Below the pieces are notes generated by a model that had not been told where the DNA came from, ran no database searches, and was given only the letters and a program-made list of their open reading frames with translations. From NCBI GenBank assembly GCA_016202785.1, contig JACQOC010000007.1:1-11975 (forward strand): DNA of 11,975 bases, written 5' to 3'. Made by a program: the position numbers and the translations under genes. Of the stretch, positions 1 through 6,900 are shown one piece after another (the stretch's first letter is position 1; each line of letters begins with the position of its first letter). Source of the stretch: Candidatus Aenigmatarchaeota archaeon. Lineage in GTDB: Archaea; Aenigmatarchaeota; Aenigmatarchaeia; QMZP01.

Positions 1-212
1 CTTTATATATGGGTTGGAGCCAATATTCATATGTAACAATGAAAACAGACAACCGGTTTCCGGCAAGCAGTTTGTCTGGCAGCTTCTCAAAAAAACATTA
101 CAATAGTATAACTGGGCACTGTCCCGCTAATAAACCTTTCGCTCTCTGAAACGTATGACGCCACTAGGTGCCGAGTTGACGGGAGGGAAAATTTAAAAAG
201 GGGGTAAAAAAT
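1..212. other. Non-coding region upstream of ftsZ
   Basis: No credible reading frame occupies these bases. The stretch is more AT-rich than the genes. It holds an inverted repeat (46-52 CAGACAA against 72-78 TTGTCTG) with a nested CCGG/CCGG pair at 53-56 and 60-63. It also holds several TATA-like stretches (2-10, 105-112, 128-135). Any of the latter two could place a transcript start 50-80 nt before ftsZ. What lies to the left of base 1 is not visible. Confidence 0.6.
200..205 (+). promoter_or_regulatory. Shine-Dalgarno-like GGGGGT before ftsZ
   Basis: GGGGGT ends 7 nt before the ATG at 213. It can pair with the ACCUCC core of the archaeal 16S 3' end, using one G-U pair. It supports the start at 213 and suggests ftsZ is translated from a leadered mRNA. 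The A/T run at 188-199 just upstream could instead be part of a TATA element, but it lies rather close to the start codon. Confidence 0.5.
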
Positions 213-1295
213 ATGGAATCATTGCTACAAGATGCACTGAGCCATGAGCCACAGAAGACCGCGCCAGCGCACGACGGCTTTGATGTTGACGTGAAGGAGG
301 CAAGGATACTTGTCGTCGGCTGTGGTGGTGCCGGCAACAATGCCGTGACCAGGCTCACCGAAATGGGCATCAAGGGTGCAACAACCGCGATAATAAACAC
401 CGATGTGAAGCACCTGCAGATCAGCAAGGCCGACAAGCGCATGCTTATCGGCAAAGAGCTGACCAGAGGTTTAGGCGCAGGAGGGTTCCCAGAAGTGGGC
501 AGGAAGGCTGCAGAGGAAAGCCATGGCGACCTTAGGAAGCTGATGGAAGGGGTCGACATGGTGTATGTCGTAACCGGCCTTGGCGGCGGCACCGGCACCG
601 GGTCGGCGCCAGTGGTGGCACGCATTGCCAAGGAGGCGGGGGCGATAGCCATCGGCTTTGTGACCATGCCCTTCAAGATTGAAGGCAGCCGGATGGGCAA
701 GGCTGAGGATGGCCTGTACAACATGAGGAGATATGCCGACACCGTGATCGTGATCGAGAACGACCGGCTCCTCAGGGTGGCAGGCAACCTGCCGCTGCAG
801 CAAGCCTTCGGGGTTGCGGACAGCTTGGTCTCGACCATTATAAAAGGTATAACTGAGACCATCGCTACACCAAGCCTGGTGAACCTAGACTATGCCGACG
901 TCAAGGCGATAATGCATTCGGGAGGTGTGGCAGCCGTCGGCTATTCGGAGAGCAACGCAAGCAACCGAGCCGAGGACGCGGTGGTGAAGGCCATGACCAA
1001 CCCGCTATTGGACGTCAGCTACGAGGGCGGCAAAGGCGCGCTGGTCCACGTGACCGGCGGCGACGACCTGCGGCTGGATGAAGTCAACATGATCGGCGAA
1101 CATGTCAGCCGAGAACTTGACCCATCCGCTCCGGTAATCTGGGGCGCAAGGATCGACCCGAAGTTCCAGGGTAGGATCCGGGTGATAACGATAGTGACTG
1201 GCGTGAAGTCACCGTTCATCCTGGGACCGGTGGAAGAGGAGCACAAGGCAGCCACCTCGACCTTTGAGCAGCGGCTTGGCATCAGGATGCTTTAA
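213..1295 (+). CDS. ftsZ: Cell division protein FtsZ
   Basis: Tubulin-family GTPase that polymerises into the cytokinetic ring at mid-cell. The 360-residue product has a 30-residue variable N-terminus. This is followed by the nucleotide-binding motif GGAGNN (38-43), the tubulin signature GGGTGTG (124-130, within GLGGGTGTGSAP), and the T7 synergy loop NLDYADVK (224-231) with the catalytic acidic residues D226 and D229. The C-terminal domain is complete and ends in the short segment FEQRLGIRML, which may be the binding tail for membrane anchors. Length and motifs are normal for archaeal FtsZ. Many archaea carry two paralogs (FtsZ1 and FtsZ2), and I cannot decide which this is without a tree. 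The start at 213 is backed by a Shine-Dalgarno-like GGGGGT 7 nt upstream. The gene stands alone, convergent with dpo4 and separated from it by a terminator-like hairpin. Confidence 0.97.
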   Translation: MESLLQDALSHEPQKTAPAHDGFDVDVKEARILVVGCGGAGNNAVTRLTEMGIKGATTAIINTDVKHLQISKADKRMLIGKELTRGLGAGGFPEVGRKAAEESHGDLRKLMEGVDMVYVVTGLGGGTGTGSAPVVARIAKEAGAIAIGFVTMPFKIEGSRMGKAEDGLYNMRRYADTVIVIENDRLLRVAGNLPLQQAFGVADSLVSTIIKGITETIATPSLVNLDYADVKAIMHSGGVAAVGYSESNASNRAEDAVVKAMTNPLLDVSYEGGKGALVHVTGGDDLRLDEVNMIGEHVSRELDPSAPVIWGARIDPKFQGRIRVITIVTGVKSPFILGPVEEEHKAATSTFEQRLGIRML

Positions 1296-1315
1296 GCCTT
1301 GGTTAATTTCCTAGC

Positions 1316-1352
1316 GGGGCCGCAAGGCCCCCTTCTTTCTGTTTTTCTTTCT
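1316..1352 (+). terminator. Hairpin plus pyrimidine tract after ftsZ
   Basis: GGGGCC (1316-1321) pairs perfectly with GGCCCC (1326-1331) around a GCAA tetraloop (GNRA class). A T/C-rich tract including TTTTTCTTTCT follows at once (1333-1352). It begins 20 nt after the ftsZ stop and lies before the convergent dpo4 stop at 1389. Archaeal termination mainly needs T-rich tracts, so the hairpin resembles a bacterial intrinsic terminator more than is usual. Confidence 0.6.
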
Positions 1353-1388
1353 GCTTCGGGAAGCTATGGCGCATTCATTCAATTAGCC

Positions 1389-2480
1389 TCATCGGAAGTC
1401 GCCCAGGCTTTTCTGGCCGGCAACTTTTTGCTCTTCGACAAAGCCTGACACGCGGATCCCGGCGCGGCGCAAGGTGACTTTCGGGTGCTCCTCCAGGAAG
1501 GCACGCATCAGCTGCTTGGCCGCCAGTTTTGCGGTTTCGAGGTCGGCAATCGCTTGTTCCAGCGTCTTGCTCCTAGTGTATAAGCGCAGGTCAGTAGCTA
1601 TGGCGATGATGGCAACGTTGCGGAACTTCCTTCCGTCCTTGCGCAGCTTCTCTTCCAGCAGGCCGGCCAAGTAATCGATAAACTCATCGAGTTTGGCGAC
1701 ATCTCTAGTGTTGCTCTTCAAGGTTGCAATGCGCGCCAGCTGCTGCCTTGTGGTCTGCGCTACCTCCCGGTCATCAATGCCACTGGCAAAGCCGTGCAGC
1801 TGCCGCGCGCGGTTGTCGCCGAACGCCGCGGTAAGGATGCCAATATCGGCAGCGGCCAGCTGGCCGACAGTTTTTAGGCCAAGCCGTTCCAACTCTTCTT
1901 CGGTTTTTGGGCCCACGGAGAACAGCTTGCCGGCCGGCATGGGCCAGACAACTGTTTGGACGGCTTCCACCCCAATCTTGGCCAGGCCGTCCGGCTTGTG
2001 CAGGCCGGCCGCGATCTTTGCCAGCAGCTTGTTGGGCGCGACGCCAATGGAACAGGTCAGGCCTTCGCTCTCCTGCACCTCCAGTTTTATCTGTCGGCCA
2101 AGTTCCACGGCCGCGCCCAGGCTTTGGCACCTGCGGCTGACATCCAGGTAGGCCTCGTCAACGCTGACCTGCTCGAAGGAATCGGCGTGGTTCTCGAGCA
2201 GCTCCATAATCCGTTCGGAAGTCGAGCGGTAATATTCCATGTCGGCCGGAAGGAAAACCGCCTTGCCGGCGCCCAGCCGTTTGGCTTCCGAGATCGGCAT
2301 GCCGGAGCTGATGCCCAAGTCGCGGGCCAGGTAATTGCAGGTAGCAACGGCGCCGCTGTCCTGGCTGCGGCCGGAGAACATGCAAATGACGACCGGCTTG
2401 ATGGCCAGCGAGCCGTCCCGCCTAATCTCACAGGCCGCGTAGAAGTAGTCCAAGTCGATGTGCAGGATGACGCGTTCCAT
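1389..2480 (-). CDS. dpo4: DNA polymerase IV, Dpo4-like Y-family translesion polymerase
   Basis: Y-family polymerase that copies past damaged template bases. From the chosen start MERVILHIDLDYFYA it is 363 residues. It shows the catalytic acids D9 (in DLDYFY) and D108/E109 (in SVDEAYLDV), the steric-gate tyrosine Y14, and the fingers motif VICMFSGRSQDSGAVATCNY, which closely resembles Sulfolobus Dpo4. A helix-hairpin-helix-like thumb region (VGPKTEEELERLGLKTVGQL) and a little-finger domain (TLKSNTRD onward) follow. The last eight residues, QKSLGDFR, look like a PCNA-interacting motif. An in-frame ATG lies 22 codons upstream at 2546, but the family begins at MERV. A TATA element at 2499-2508 sits about 24 nt before the MERV codon, so a leaderless start at 2480 is preferred. 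It is divergent from the DUF3179-like gene. Confidence 0.95.
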   Translation of the reverse strand: MERVILHIDLDYFYAACEIRRDGSLAIKPVVICMFSGRSQDSGAVATCNYLARDLGISSGMPISEAKRLGAGKAVFLPADMEYYRSTSERIMELLENHADSFEQVSVDEAYLDVSRRCQSLGAAVELGRQIKLEVQESEGLTCSIGVAPNKLLAKIAAGLHKPDGLAKIGVEAVQTVVWPMPAGKLFSVGPKTEEELERLGLKTVGQLAAADIGILTAAFGDNRARQLHGFASGIDDREVAQTTRQQLARIATLKSNTRDVAKLDEFIDYLAGLLEEKLRKDGRKFRNVAIIAIATDLRLYTRSKTLEQAIADLETAKLAAKQLMRAFLEEHPKVTLRRAGIRVSGFVEEQKVAGQKSLGDFR

Positions 2481-2498
2481 GCATGGTATTCTCTGGCT

Positions 2499-2508
2499 GG
2501 ATATATGA
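2499..2508 (-). promoter_or_regulatory. TATA element for dpo4
   Basis: Read on the minus strand this is CATATATCC. Its centre lies about 24 nt before the ATG at 2480, with no Shine-Dalgarno sequence between. That fits a leaderless transcript and argues against the longer start at 2546. Confidence 0.55.
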
Positions 2509-2526
2509 ACGCTGGCAGCACTCTGG

Positions 2527-2536
2527 GATTTTATGG
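2527..2536 (+). promoter_or_regulatory. TATA-like element for the DUF3179-like gene
   Basis: GATTTTATGG is centred about 24 nt before the ATG at 2555, with no Shine-Dalgarno sequence. Together with the oppositely directed dpo4 element it forms a compact 74-nt divergent promoter region. Confidence 0.45.
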
Positions 2537-2554
2537 GCGCAGACAAGATAGCAT

Positions 2555-3004
2555 ATGAAGCACCGCATCCTCATCTACGCCATCGCTTGCACCCTAGCGG
2601 CCGGCATTCTTTTGGCGCTGTTCGCGCTGCAGCCGAGCGTCGGGCCGGAAGGCAAGGCGCCGGTGTATGGCATAGCGCTGGACGGCAGCGCCAAGGCCTA
2701 CCTGAAGGCGGCAGTCGCCAGGTCTGGGATCATCAACGACGCGGTCGGCAGCCAACGGGTTTTGCTGGTCTGGAACCAGAGCACGCAATCGGCCATGGCT
2801 TTCGACCGCATTGTCAACGGCAACCTGCTTACCTTCGAGAAGATTCCTAGCGGCATACGGGACAACACCGGCAACGAATGGGGCCTAGATGGAACTGGCC
2901 GCACTTCCGGCAGCCGGGGCTTACGGCTGGCGCGCATCCCAGTAAACGAGCAGAGTTGGGCGAGCTGGAAGGCGCAATATCCGGGCAGCGCGCTGGCCAG
3001 ATAA
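2555..3004 (+). CDS. Small membrane-anchored protein with DUF3179-like domain
   Basis: 149-residue protein. Residues 5-26 form a hydrophobic segment after a basic start (MKHR), which fits an uncleaved anchor or signal peptide with the rest outside the membrane. The body resembles the C-terminal half of DUF3179 proteins. The matching features are a hydrophobic strand plus polar turn (VLLVWNQSTQSAMAFDR, 69-85), an acidic DNTGNEW motif (103-109) followed by a Gly-rich stretch, and the closing motif IPVNEQSWASWKAQYPGSA (128-146), which matches the Pro..Phe/Trp..W.a.yP ending of that family. DUF3179 has no established function, and family members are usually longer. Assignment is by pattern memory, not a search. 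The gene ends 27 nt from the convergent propeller gene and shares a divergent promoter region with dpo4. No functional link to either is evident. Confidence 0.7.
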   Translation: MKHRILIYAIACTLAAGILLALFALQPSVGPEGKAPVYGIALDGSAKAYLKAAVARSGIINDAVGSQRVLLVWNQSTQSAMAFDRIVNGNLLTFEKIPSGIRDNTGNEWGLDGTGRTSGSRGLRLARIPVNEQSWASWKAQYPGSALAR

Positions 3005-3031
3005 GCGTGGACTTGATCTGGCTCGATAAAA

Positions 3032-4321
3032 TCAGGCGTATTTGCTTTTTTTCGAGGTATAGACGCTTCTTGTGAGGTAACTAGCATCGCTAGATGTATA
3101 GACGCTGCTCCCGCCTTCGCCGAATAGGCCAGCAGGTTTCCGGTATATGTCCAGGCTTTCGGATGAAAGCCCTTCAAGTTTCGGCAGGGAAAAGGCGATA
3201 TTGGGTTGAACGTCGGGGTTGGGCACCGATGGCGATGACAGAGTCGTCTGGAATTTCCATATTACTTCTCCACTTTCATTAAGGGCATAAAGGTTGCAGT
3301 CAAGGCAGCCGAAAATTATCTTGCCGTCGTATGCTACCGGCGTGGATATGATGCCGCCGCGGGCGCTAAACTTCCAGAGCCGCCTTCCTTCGGTGCTGAT
3401 TGCATAAAGATTGCCGTCAAGGTCCCCGAAATACAGCGCGTTGTCGTGCAGCAGTGGGCCCCTCACCACCTCGTTAGCGGTAGGGAATTTCCATTGAAGC
3501 CGGCCGTTCAAGTCAAGGCAATAGAAATTGTTGTCTTTGCAGCCGAAATATATCCGGTCTTCGATAAGGAACGGCGTCTGGAATCTCAGCATGCCGTTGG
3601 CTTCAAACTTCCATTGGAGCACGCCGTTCTGGTCGAGCATGAATATCCGGCCGTCGAAAGAGGCGGCGAGTATGAAATCTTTGCCTGCTATGACGTTGCA
3701 GATTTTTGAAGGTGCCGGGAACTTCCAGAGCAGCCTTCCTTCGTGGCCCAAGGCGTAAACATTGCCGTCGAAGGAACCGAAATACACGGCGCTGTCATCT
3801 GCATCCAGGTTAGCGGCAACCGGTCCCATGGTAGGAAAGCTCCACAGCAACTTGCCGTCCAAAGTCAAACAGTAAAGCGTCCCGTCCTGCGCGCCGATGT
3901 AGACATGATCCCGCCAAACGCAGGCAGCGGCAACTATGACGCCGTTGGTTTGGAATTTCCAAGCAAGCCGACCATCCAGCTTCAGGCAGTAAAGGTTCTT
4001 ATCATACGAACCGACATAGAGCCTATTCTGGTGGATTCTTATCTCCGCCATAATCGGCCCGTCGGCGGTGAAGCGCCAGATCTCATGTCCGTCCGGAGTG
4101 ACGGCAAAAATGTGGTGGTCATGGGCACCGAAATAAATGATGCCCCCATGTACAACTGGGTTGGTGTCGATGCTGCCGCCGGTGCCCCAGGCGAAGATCA
4201 TCGGAATTTCTTGCTCCCGGAAGGTCTCGGAGATCTCCATCATCATCGAGGTTATCACCAGTTCGCTGTTGTGATAGGTTATGGTTCCGGTCGGGATCGA
4301 GTAGGACGTGGCATAGGCCAT
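3032..4321 (-). CDS. Eight-bladed PQQ-like beta-propeller protein (paralog 1)
   Basis: 429 residues with no signal peptide or membrane segment, so a cytoplasmic location is inferred. Residues about 60-360 hold eight repeats of 38-40 residues of the form Y-F-G-x-x-D-x-N-x-Y-x-L...G-x-x-x-W-x-F. The repeat tryptophans fall at 82, 121, 160, 199, 237, 277, 316 and 355. This is the PQQ-like/BamB-type propeller repeat. The segment GTGGSIDTNPVVHGG before repeat 1 probably closes the ring. A PQQ-dehydrogenase role is unlikely, since I see no catalytic domain or secretion signal. Two extensions are shared with the neighbouring paralog: an N-terminal amphipathic-looking segment (SMMMEISETFRE, 25-36) and a Ser/Tyr/Thr-rich tail (about 388-429) with SVYTS twice and a basic end. 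The start at 4321 is set by a TATA element 24 nt upstream. The function is unknown; a binding or scaffold role is an inference from the fold. Confidence 0.88.
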   Translation of the reverse strand: MAYATSYSIPTGTITYHNSELVITSMMMEISETFREQEIPMIFAWGTGGSIDTNPVVHGGIIYFGAHDHHIFAVTPDGHEIWRFTADGPIMAEIRIHQNRLYVGSYDKNLYCLKLDGRLAWKFQTNGVIVAAACVWRDHVYIGAQDGTLYCLTLDGKLLWSFPTMGPVAANLDADDSAVYFGSFDGNVYALGHEGRLLWKFPAPSKICNVIAGKDFILAASFDGRIFMLDQNGVLQWKFEANGMLRFQTPFLIEDRIYFGCKDNNFYCLDLNGRLQWKFPTANEVVRGPLLHDNALYFGDLDGNLYAISTEGRRLWKFSARGGIISTPVAYDGKIIFGCLDCNLYALNESGEVIWKFQTTLSSPSVPNPDVQPNIAFSLPKLEGLSSESLDIYRKPAGLFGEGGSSVYTSSDASYLTRSVYTSKKSKYA

Positions 4322-4340
4322 CTTGAATATTGCATTTTGC

Positions 4341-4348
4341 CTTTAAAC
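4341..4348 (-). promoter_or_regulatory. TATA element for propeller paralog 1
   Basis: TTTAAA (4342-4347 on either strand) is centred about 24 nt before the ATG at 4321, and no Shine-Dalgarno sequence lies between. Paralog 1 therefore probably has its own leaderless transcript, even though paralog 2 lies only 79 nt upstream in the same direction. Confidence 0.5.
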
Positions 4349-4400
4349 AGTTTTTTGAACTATGGGACAAAATAAGCACAGGCTGGGCAAGGCGGTGTCG

Positions 4401-5693
4401 TCAAGTATATTTGTTTTTCCGGGACGTGTACACACTTTTCCCGGTGTAACCAGAGCTGATGGCGGAGTATACGCTGCCACCAACCTCGCCGGACAGGCTT
4501 GCCGGCCGTTTGTAAATGTCCAGGTTAGCGGAAGAGAACGTGTCCAGCTGCGGAAGGCTGAACGAAACGGTGGTCGTGCGCTCTGGATTCACCGTAGACG
4601 GGTTGGACAGGGTGGTATGGAACTTCCAGGCCAGCCGGCCTTCCCGGTCCAGAGCATAGAAGTTGCAGTCGAGGCAACCGAACAATATCAGGCCGTCCAG
4701 ACGCGAAGGCGTGGCGATTATGCCGCCCTGGGCCCTGAACTTCCATAGCAGCCTGCCGCTCTGCTGAACCGCATACAGGTTGCCGTCCATGCAACCGAAA
4801 TACAGTACGGAATCGTGCAGCAAAGGGCCCCTCACCACCTCGGCGTCGGTAGGGAACTTCCACAGCAATCTACCCTCCATGTCCAAGGCATACATATTGT
4901 TGTCCTTGCATCCGAAGTAGATGGTATCGCCGATGACGAATGGCAATTGTATCCTGATCTGGCTGTTGGCGGTGAATGTCCATTGCACGCTGCCGTCTTT
5001 GCTTAGGCGATGGACTTTGCCGTCGAAGGACGCCACGATTAAGGAATCCTTATACGGCACTGCGTTGCAGATCGGCATTGTGGCGGGGAATTTCCATTTC
5101 AGTCTGCCGCGCTTGTCTACGCAGTATACGTTCTGGTCGAAGGAGCCGAAGTAGATGGCTGTATCGTCTGCGTAGATGAACGTCCCGATCGGCCCGTTGG
5201 TCGGGAAGCTCCACAGTTTCGTGCCGGCATATGACAGGCAATACAGGTTGCCGTCCTCGGATACTACGTATATCGCTTCCGGACTGAGGCAAGCCGGGGC
5301 AACGATGCTGCCGTTGGTCTGGAATTTCCAGGCAAGGTTGCCTGCCAAATCCAGGCAATAAAAATTCCGGTCATAAGAGCCGACATAGAGCCTATTGCTT
5401 TTTATTTTGATATCGGCTATCACTGGCCCGTTGGTGGCGAAGCGCCATTTCTCAGTCCCGTCAGCATTGATTGCGAAGATATTGTGGTCATGGGCGCCGA
5501 AATATATGGTCTTGCCGTGGACCGTCGAAGGGCCGCTGATGCTGCCCCCGGTATTCCAGGCGAAGATGAGCGGGATGGTGTTTTCGCGGAACGTCTGGGA
5601 TATCTCAAATAGCATGGAATTAAAGGCAAGTTCAGTGCTGCCATAGCTGATTGGATCGTGCGCTGCGCCACTGTCGGACGTGTCGTATCGCAT
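4401..5693 (-). CDS. Eight-bladed PQQ-like beta-propeller protein (paralog 2)
   Basis: 430 residues from the start MRYDTSDSG. It aligns with the downstream paralog from end to end, and by eye well over half the residues are identical in most blades. Eight propeller repeats carry tryptophans at 83, 122, 161, 200, 238, 278, 317 and 356. The N-terminal segment SMLFEISQTFRENTIPLIFAW and the C-terminal tail (about 389-430, with LDIYKRPASL, SVYSA, SVYTS and a basic end) are conserved in both copies. They are therefore likely functional rather than disordered filler. Blade 8 has GCLDCN in both proteins and blade 6 has GCKDNN. An ATG 13 codons earlier (5732) exists, but the paralog alignment and the AT element centred at 5717, 24 nt before 5693, favour the shorter form. 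No signal peptide is present. Tandem duplication is clear; the biochemical role is unknown. Confidence 0.88.
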   Translation of the reverse strand: MRYDTSDSGAAHDPISYGSTELAFNSMLFEISQTFRENTIPLIFAWNTGGSISGPSTVHGKTIYFGAHDHNIFAINADGTEKWRFATNGPVIADIKIKSNRLYVGSYDRNFYCLDLAGNLAWKFQTNGSIVAPACLSPEAIYVVSEDGNLYCLSYAGTKLWSFPTNGPIGTFIYADDTAIYFGSFDQNVYCVDKRGRLKWKFPATMPICNAVPYKDSLIVASFDGKVHRLSKDGSVQWTFTANSQIRIQLPFVIGDTIYFGCKDNNMYALDMEGRLLWKFPTDAEVVRGPLLHDSVLYFGCMDGNLYAVQQSGRLLWKFRAQGGIIATPSRLDGLILFGCLDCNFYALDREGRLAWKFHTTLSNPSTVNPERTTTVSFSLPQLDTFSSANLDIYKRPASLSGEVGGSVYSAISSGYTGKSVYTSRKNKYT

Positions 5694-5712
5694 AATCATA
5701 ATGCGATTGGGC

Positions 5713-5720
5713 CTTTTTAA
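5713..5720. promoter_or_regulatory. AT element shared by two divergent genes
   Basis: TTTTTAA (5714-5720), which reads TTAAAAA on the other strand, is centred at 5717. The ATG of propeller paralog 2 starts at 5693 (minus) and the ATG of dphB starts at 5741 (plus), so each lies exactly 24 nt from the centre. No better TATA candidate exists at a suitable distance for either gene. It may act as one bidirectional TATA box. Confidence 0.45.
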
Positions 5721-5740
5721 CGCCGGCGGCAATATCTTGC

Positions 5741-6499
5741 ATGCTTTACCTAATCTCCATCGGCCTGCACGACGAGCAGGACCTGAGCCTGAGGGCGCTG
5801 GCGGCGGCGAAGAAATGCGCCAAACTGTATGCCGATTTCTATACCACTAAAACATTTGCCAGCCAGGCCAGCCTGGAAAAAATTATCGGCAAGCCCGTCA
5901 TTGTTGCCGGAAGGGGGAACTTGGAGGAAGGCGCCAAAAGGCTGCTGGCTGAGGCCAAGAACAAAGACATCGGCATCCTGGTCGGCGGCGACGCCTTGTC
6001 GGCAACCACTCACCTCATGCTATTGCAGGAGGCCAGGAAGCTGGGAATAGAAGGCAGAGTTATCCACGGCTCCGGCATCTACACGGCCGTGGCAGCAACC
6101 GGCCTGCCCCTGTACAAGTTCGGCCCGTCCGTCACTATTCCCTTTCCACAACCAGGCTACAAGCCGACCGGCTTCTACGACACCATGCTCGAAAACCGTA
6201 AGCGCGGCCTGCACACATTGCTGCTGCTGGACGTAAGGGCGGACGAGGGTCGTTACCTGTCGCCGAAGCAGGCATTGCAGCTGCTGCTGGACATCGAAAA
6301 GCAAAAGGGCTACAAGCTGCTGCAGCCGGAAACGGAAATGGTCGCGGCGTGCGACCTCGGCGGCGATGAATTAATGGCCTTCGGCAGCATCAAGGGCTTG
6401 CTGGCGTCCAAGAAAATTGACCGGACGCCGGGAGTGCTGATACTGCCCGGCGAGCTGCATTTCACTGAGAAGGAATTCCTGGAAAATTTCAAGCCTTGA
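5741..6499 (+). CDS. dphB: Diphthine synthase (DphB/Dph5)
   Basis: SAM-dependent methyltransferase that methylates the modified histidine of translation elongation factor aEF-2 during diphthamide synthesis, in the cytoplasm. The 252-residue product has the family opening MLYLISIGLHDEQDLSLRAL and the SAM-binding loop GGDALSATTH (82-91, GDPLVATTH-like). It continues with the strongly conserved block HGSGIYTAVAATGLPLYKFG (109-128), then VTIPFP..YKPTGFYD (131-147), and LHTLLLLDV (157-165). Length matches the family. The start is fixed by the conserved N-terminus and by an AT element centred 24 nt upstream, which suggests leaderless translation. The last 11 bp overlap the end of the convergent rpl24e gene. 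The link to translation fits the ribosomal operon next door, though the genes lie on opposite strands. Confidence 0.95.
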   Translation: MLYLISIGLHDEQDLSLRALAAAKKCAKLYADFYTTKTFASQASLEKIIGKPVIVAGRGNLEEGAKRLLAEAKNKDIGILVGGDALSATTHLMLLQEARKLGIEGRVIHGSGIYTAVAATGLPLYKFGPSVTIPFPQPGYKPTGFYDTMLENRKRGLHTLLLLDVRADEGRYLSPKQALQLLLDIEKQKGYKLLQPETEMVAACDLGGDELMAFGSIKGLLASKKIDRTPGVLILPGELHFTEKEFLENFKP

Positions 6500-6701
6500 C
6501 TTCAGCCGCGGGCTTGTCGATGCCCTTCAGCTTCCGGAAGGCCTGCGTCCAGCGCACTTTCTTGCTGTCGCGCTTGAGTAGGAAGTTGCGCTCGCATTTC
6601 GCGGAGCAGAAATAAAAGAGGCGGCCGTCGTTCTTGACCAGCATCTTGCCGGCCGTGGCCGGCAGCTTGCCGCCGCAAAAGGAACATTTCGGTATGGCCA
6701 T
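6489..6701 (-). CDS. rpl24e: Large-subunit ribosomal protein L24e
   Basis: 70-residue zinc-ribbon protein of the archaeal and eukaryotic 50S/60S subunit. Four cysteines are placed as CSFCG (residues 6-10) and CSAKC (32-36), the expected CxxC...CxxxC zinc site. FYFCSAKCERNFLLKRDSKKVRWTQAFRK is characteristic of the family (positions about 29-57). It is the last gene of the rpl7ae-rps28e-rpl24e group and starts 3 nt after the rps28e stop. Coupled translation is therefore likely; no Shine-Dalgarno sequence is seen. The final 11 bp overlap convergent dphB. In many euryarchaea the operon continues with ndk and infB, which are absent here. Confidence 0.96.
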   Translation of the reverse strand: MAIPKCSFCGGKLPATAGKMLVKNDGRLFYFCSAKCERNFLLKRDSKKVRWTQAFRKLKGIDKPAAEVKA

Positions 6702-6704
6702 GGC

Positions 6705-6899
6705 CTAGCGGAACGCGGACTCCGAGTCCATTCCGGTCTCCTTAATCATGAGGATGTCGCCCGGCTTGACCGGCCCGGAAACGTTGCGCGTGATGATCTT
6801 GTTCTTGTCGTGGCCGTCAAGAACCCTGGCCCTTACCCTGCTCACGCCTTTTATCCCGAGCTTGCCGCTCACCTGCACTACCTCTGCTGGTATGGTCAT
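6705..6899 (-). CDS. rps28e: Small-subunit ribosomal protein S28e
   Basis: 64-residue OB-fold protein of the archaeal 30S subunit, near the mRNA exit channel. The sequence runs IPAEVVQVSGKLGIKGVSRV, then VRARVLDGHDKNKIITRNV and GPVKPGDILMIKET, which is diagnostic for S28e. It lies between rpl7ae (1-nt gap) and rpl24e (3-nt gap). An AGGT-type Shine-Dalgarno sequence inside the last codons of rpl7ae precedes the ATG, so translation is probably coupled. Confidence 0.96.
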   Translation of the reverse strand: MTIPAEVVQVSGKLGIKGVSRVRARVLDGHDKNKIITRNVSGPVKPGDILMIKETGMDSESAFR

Positions 6900-6900
6900 A

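Noticed and set aside
164..862. Minus-strand frame of 232 codons opposite ftsZ
   Set aside because: It is a shadow of the conserved ftsZ coding sequence and has low-complexity composition.
2481..2546. Longer dpo4 start, 22 codons upstream
   Set aside because: Dpo4 proteins begin at the M-x-x-V-I-L-H-I-D-L-D strand, and a TATA element lies inside the extension at the right distance for the shorter start.
1956..2558. Long plus-strand open frame of 200 codons opposite dpo4
   Set aside because: It is the antisense of a conserved polymerase gene in GC-rich DNA and resembles no known protein.
3032..5693. PQQ-dependent dehydrogenase or BamB assignment for the propellers
   Set aside because: No signal peptide or lipobox is visible, and no catalytic domain is seen. 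Only the repeat type is shared.
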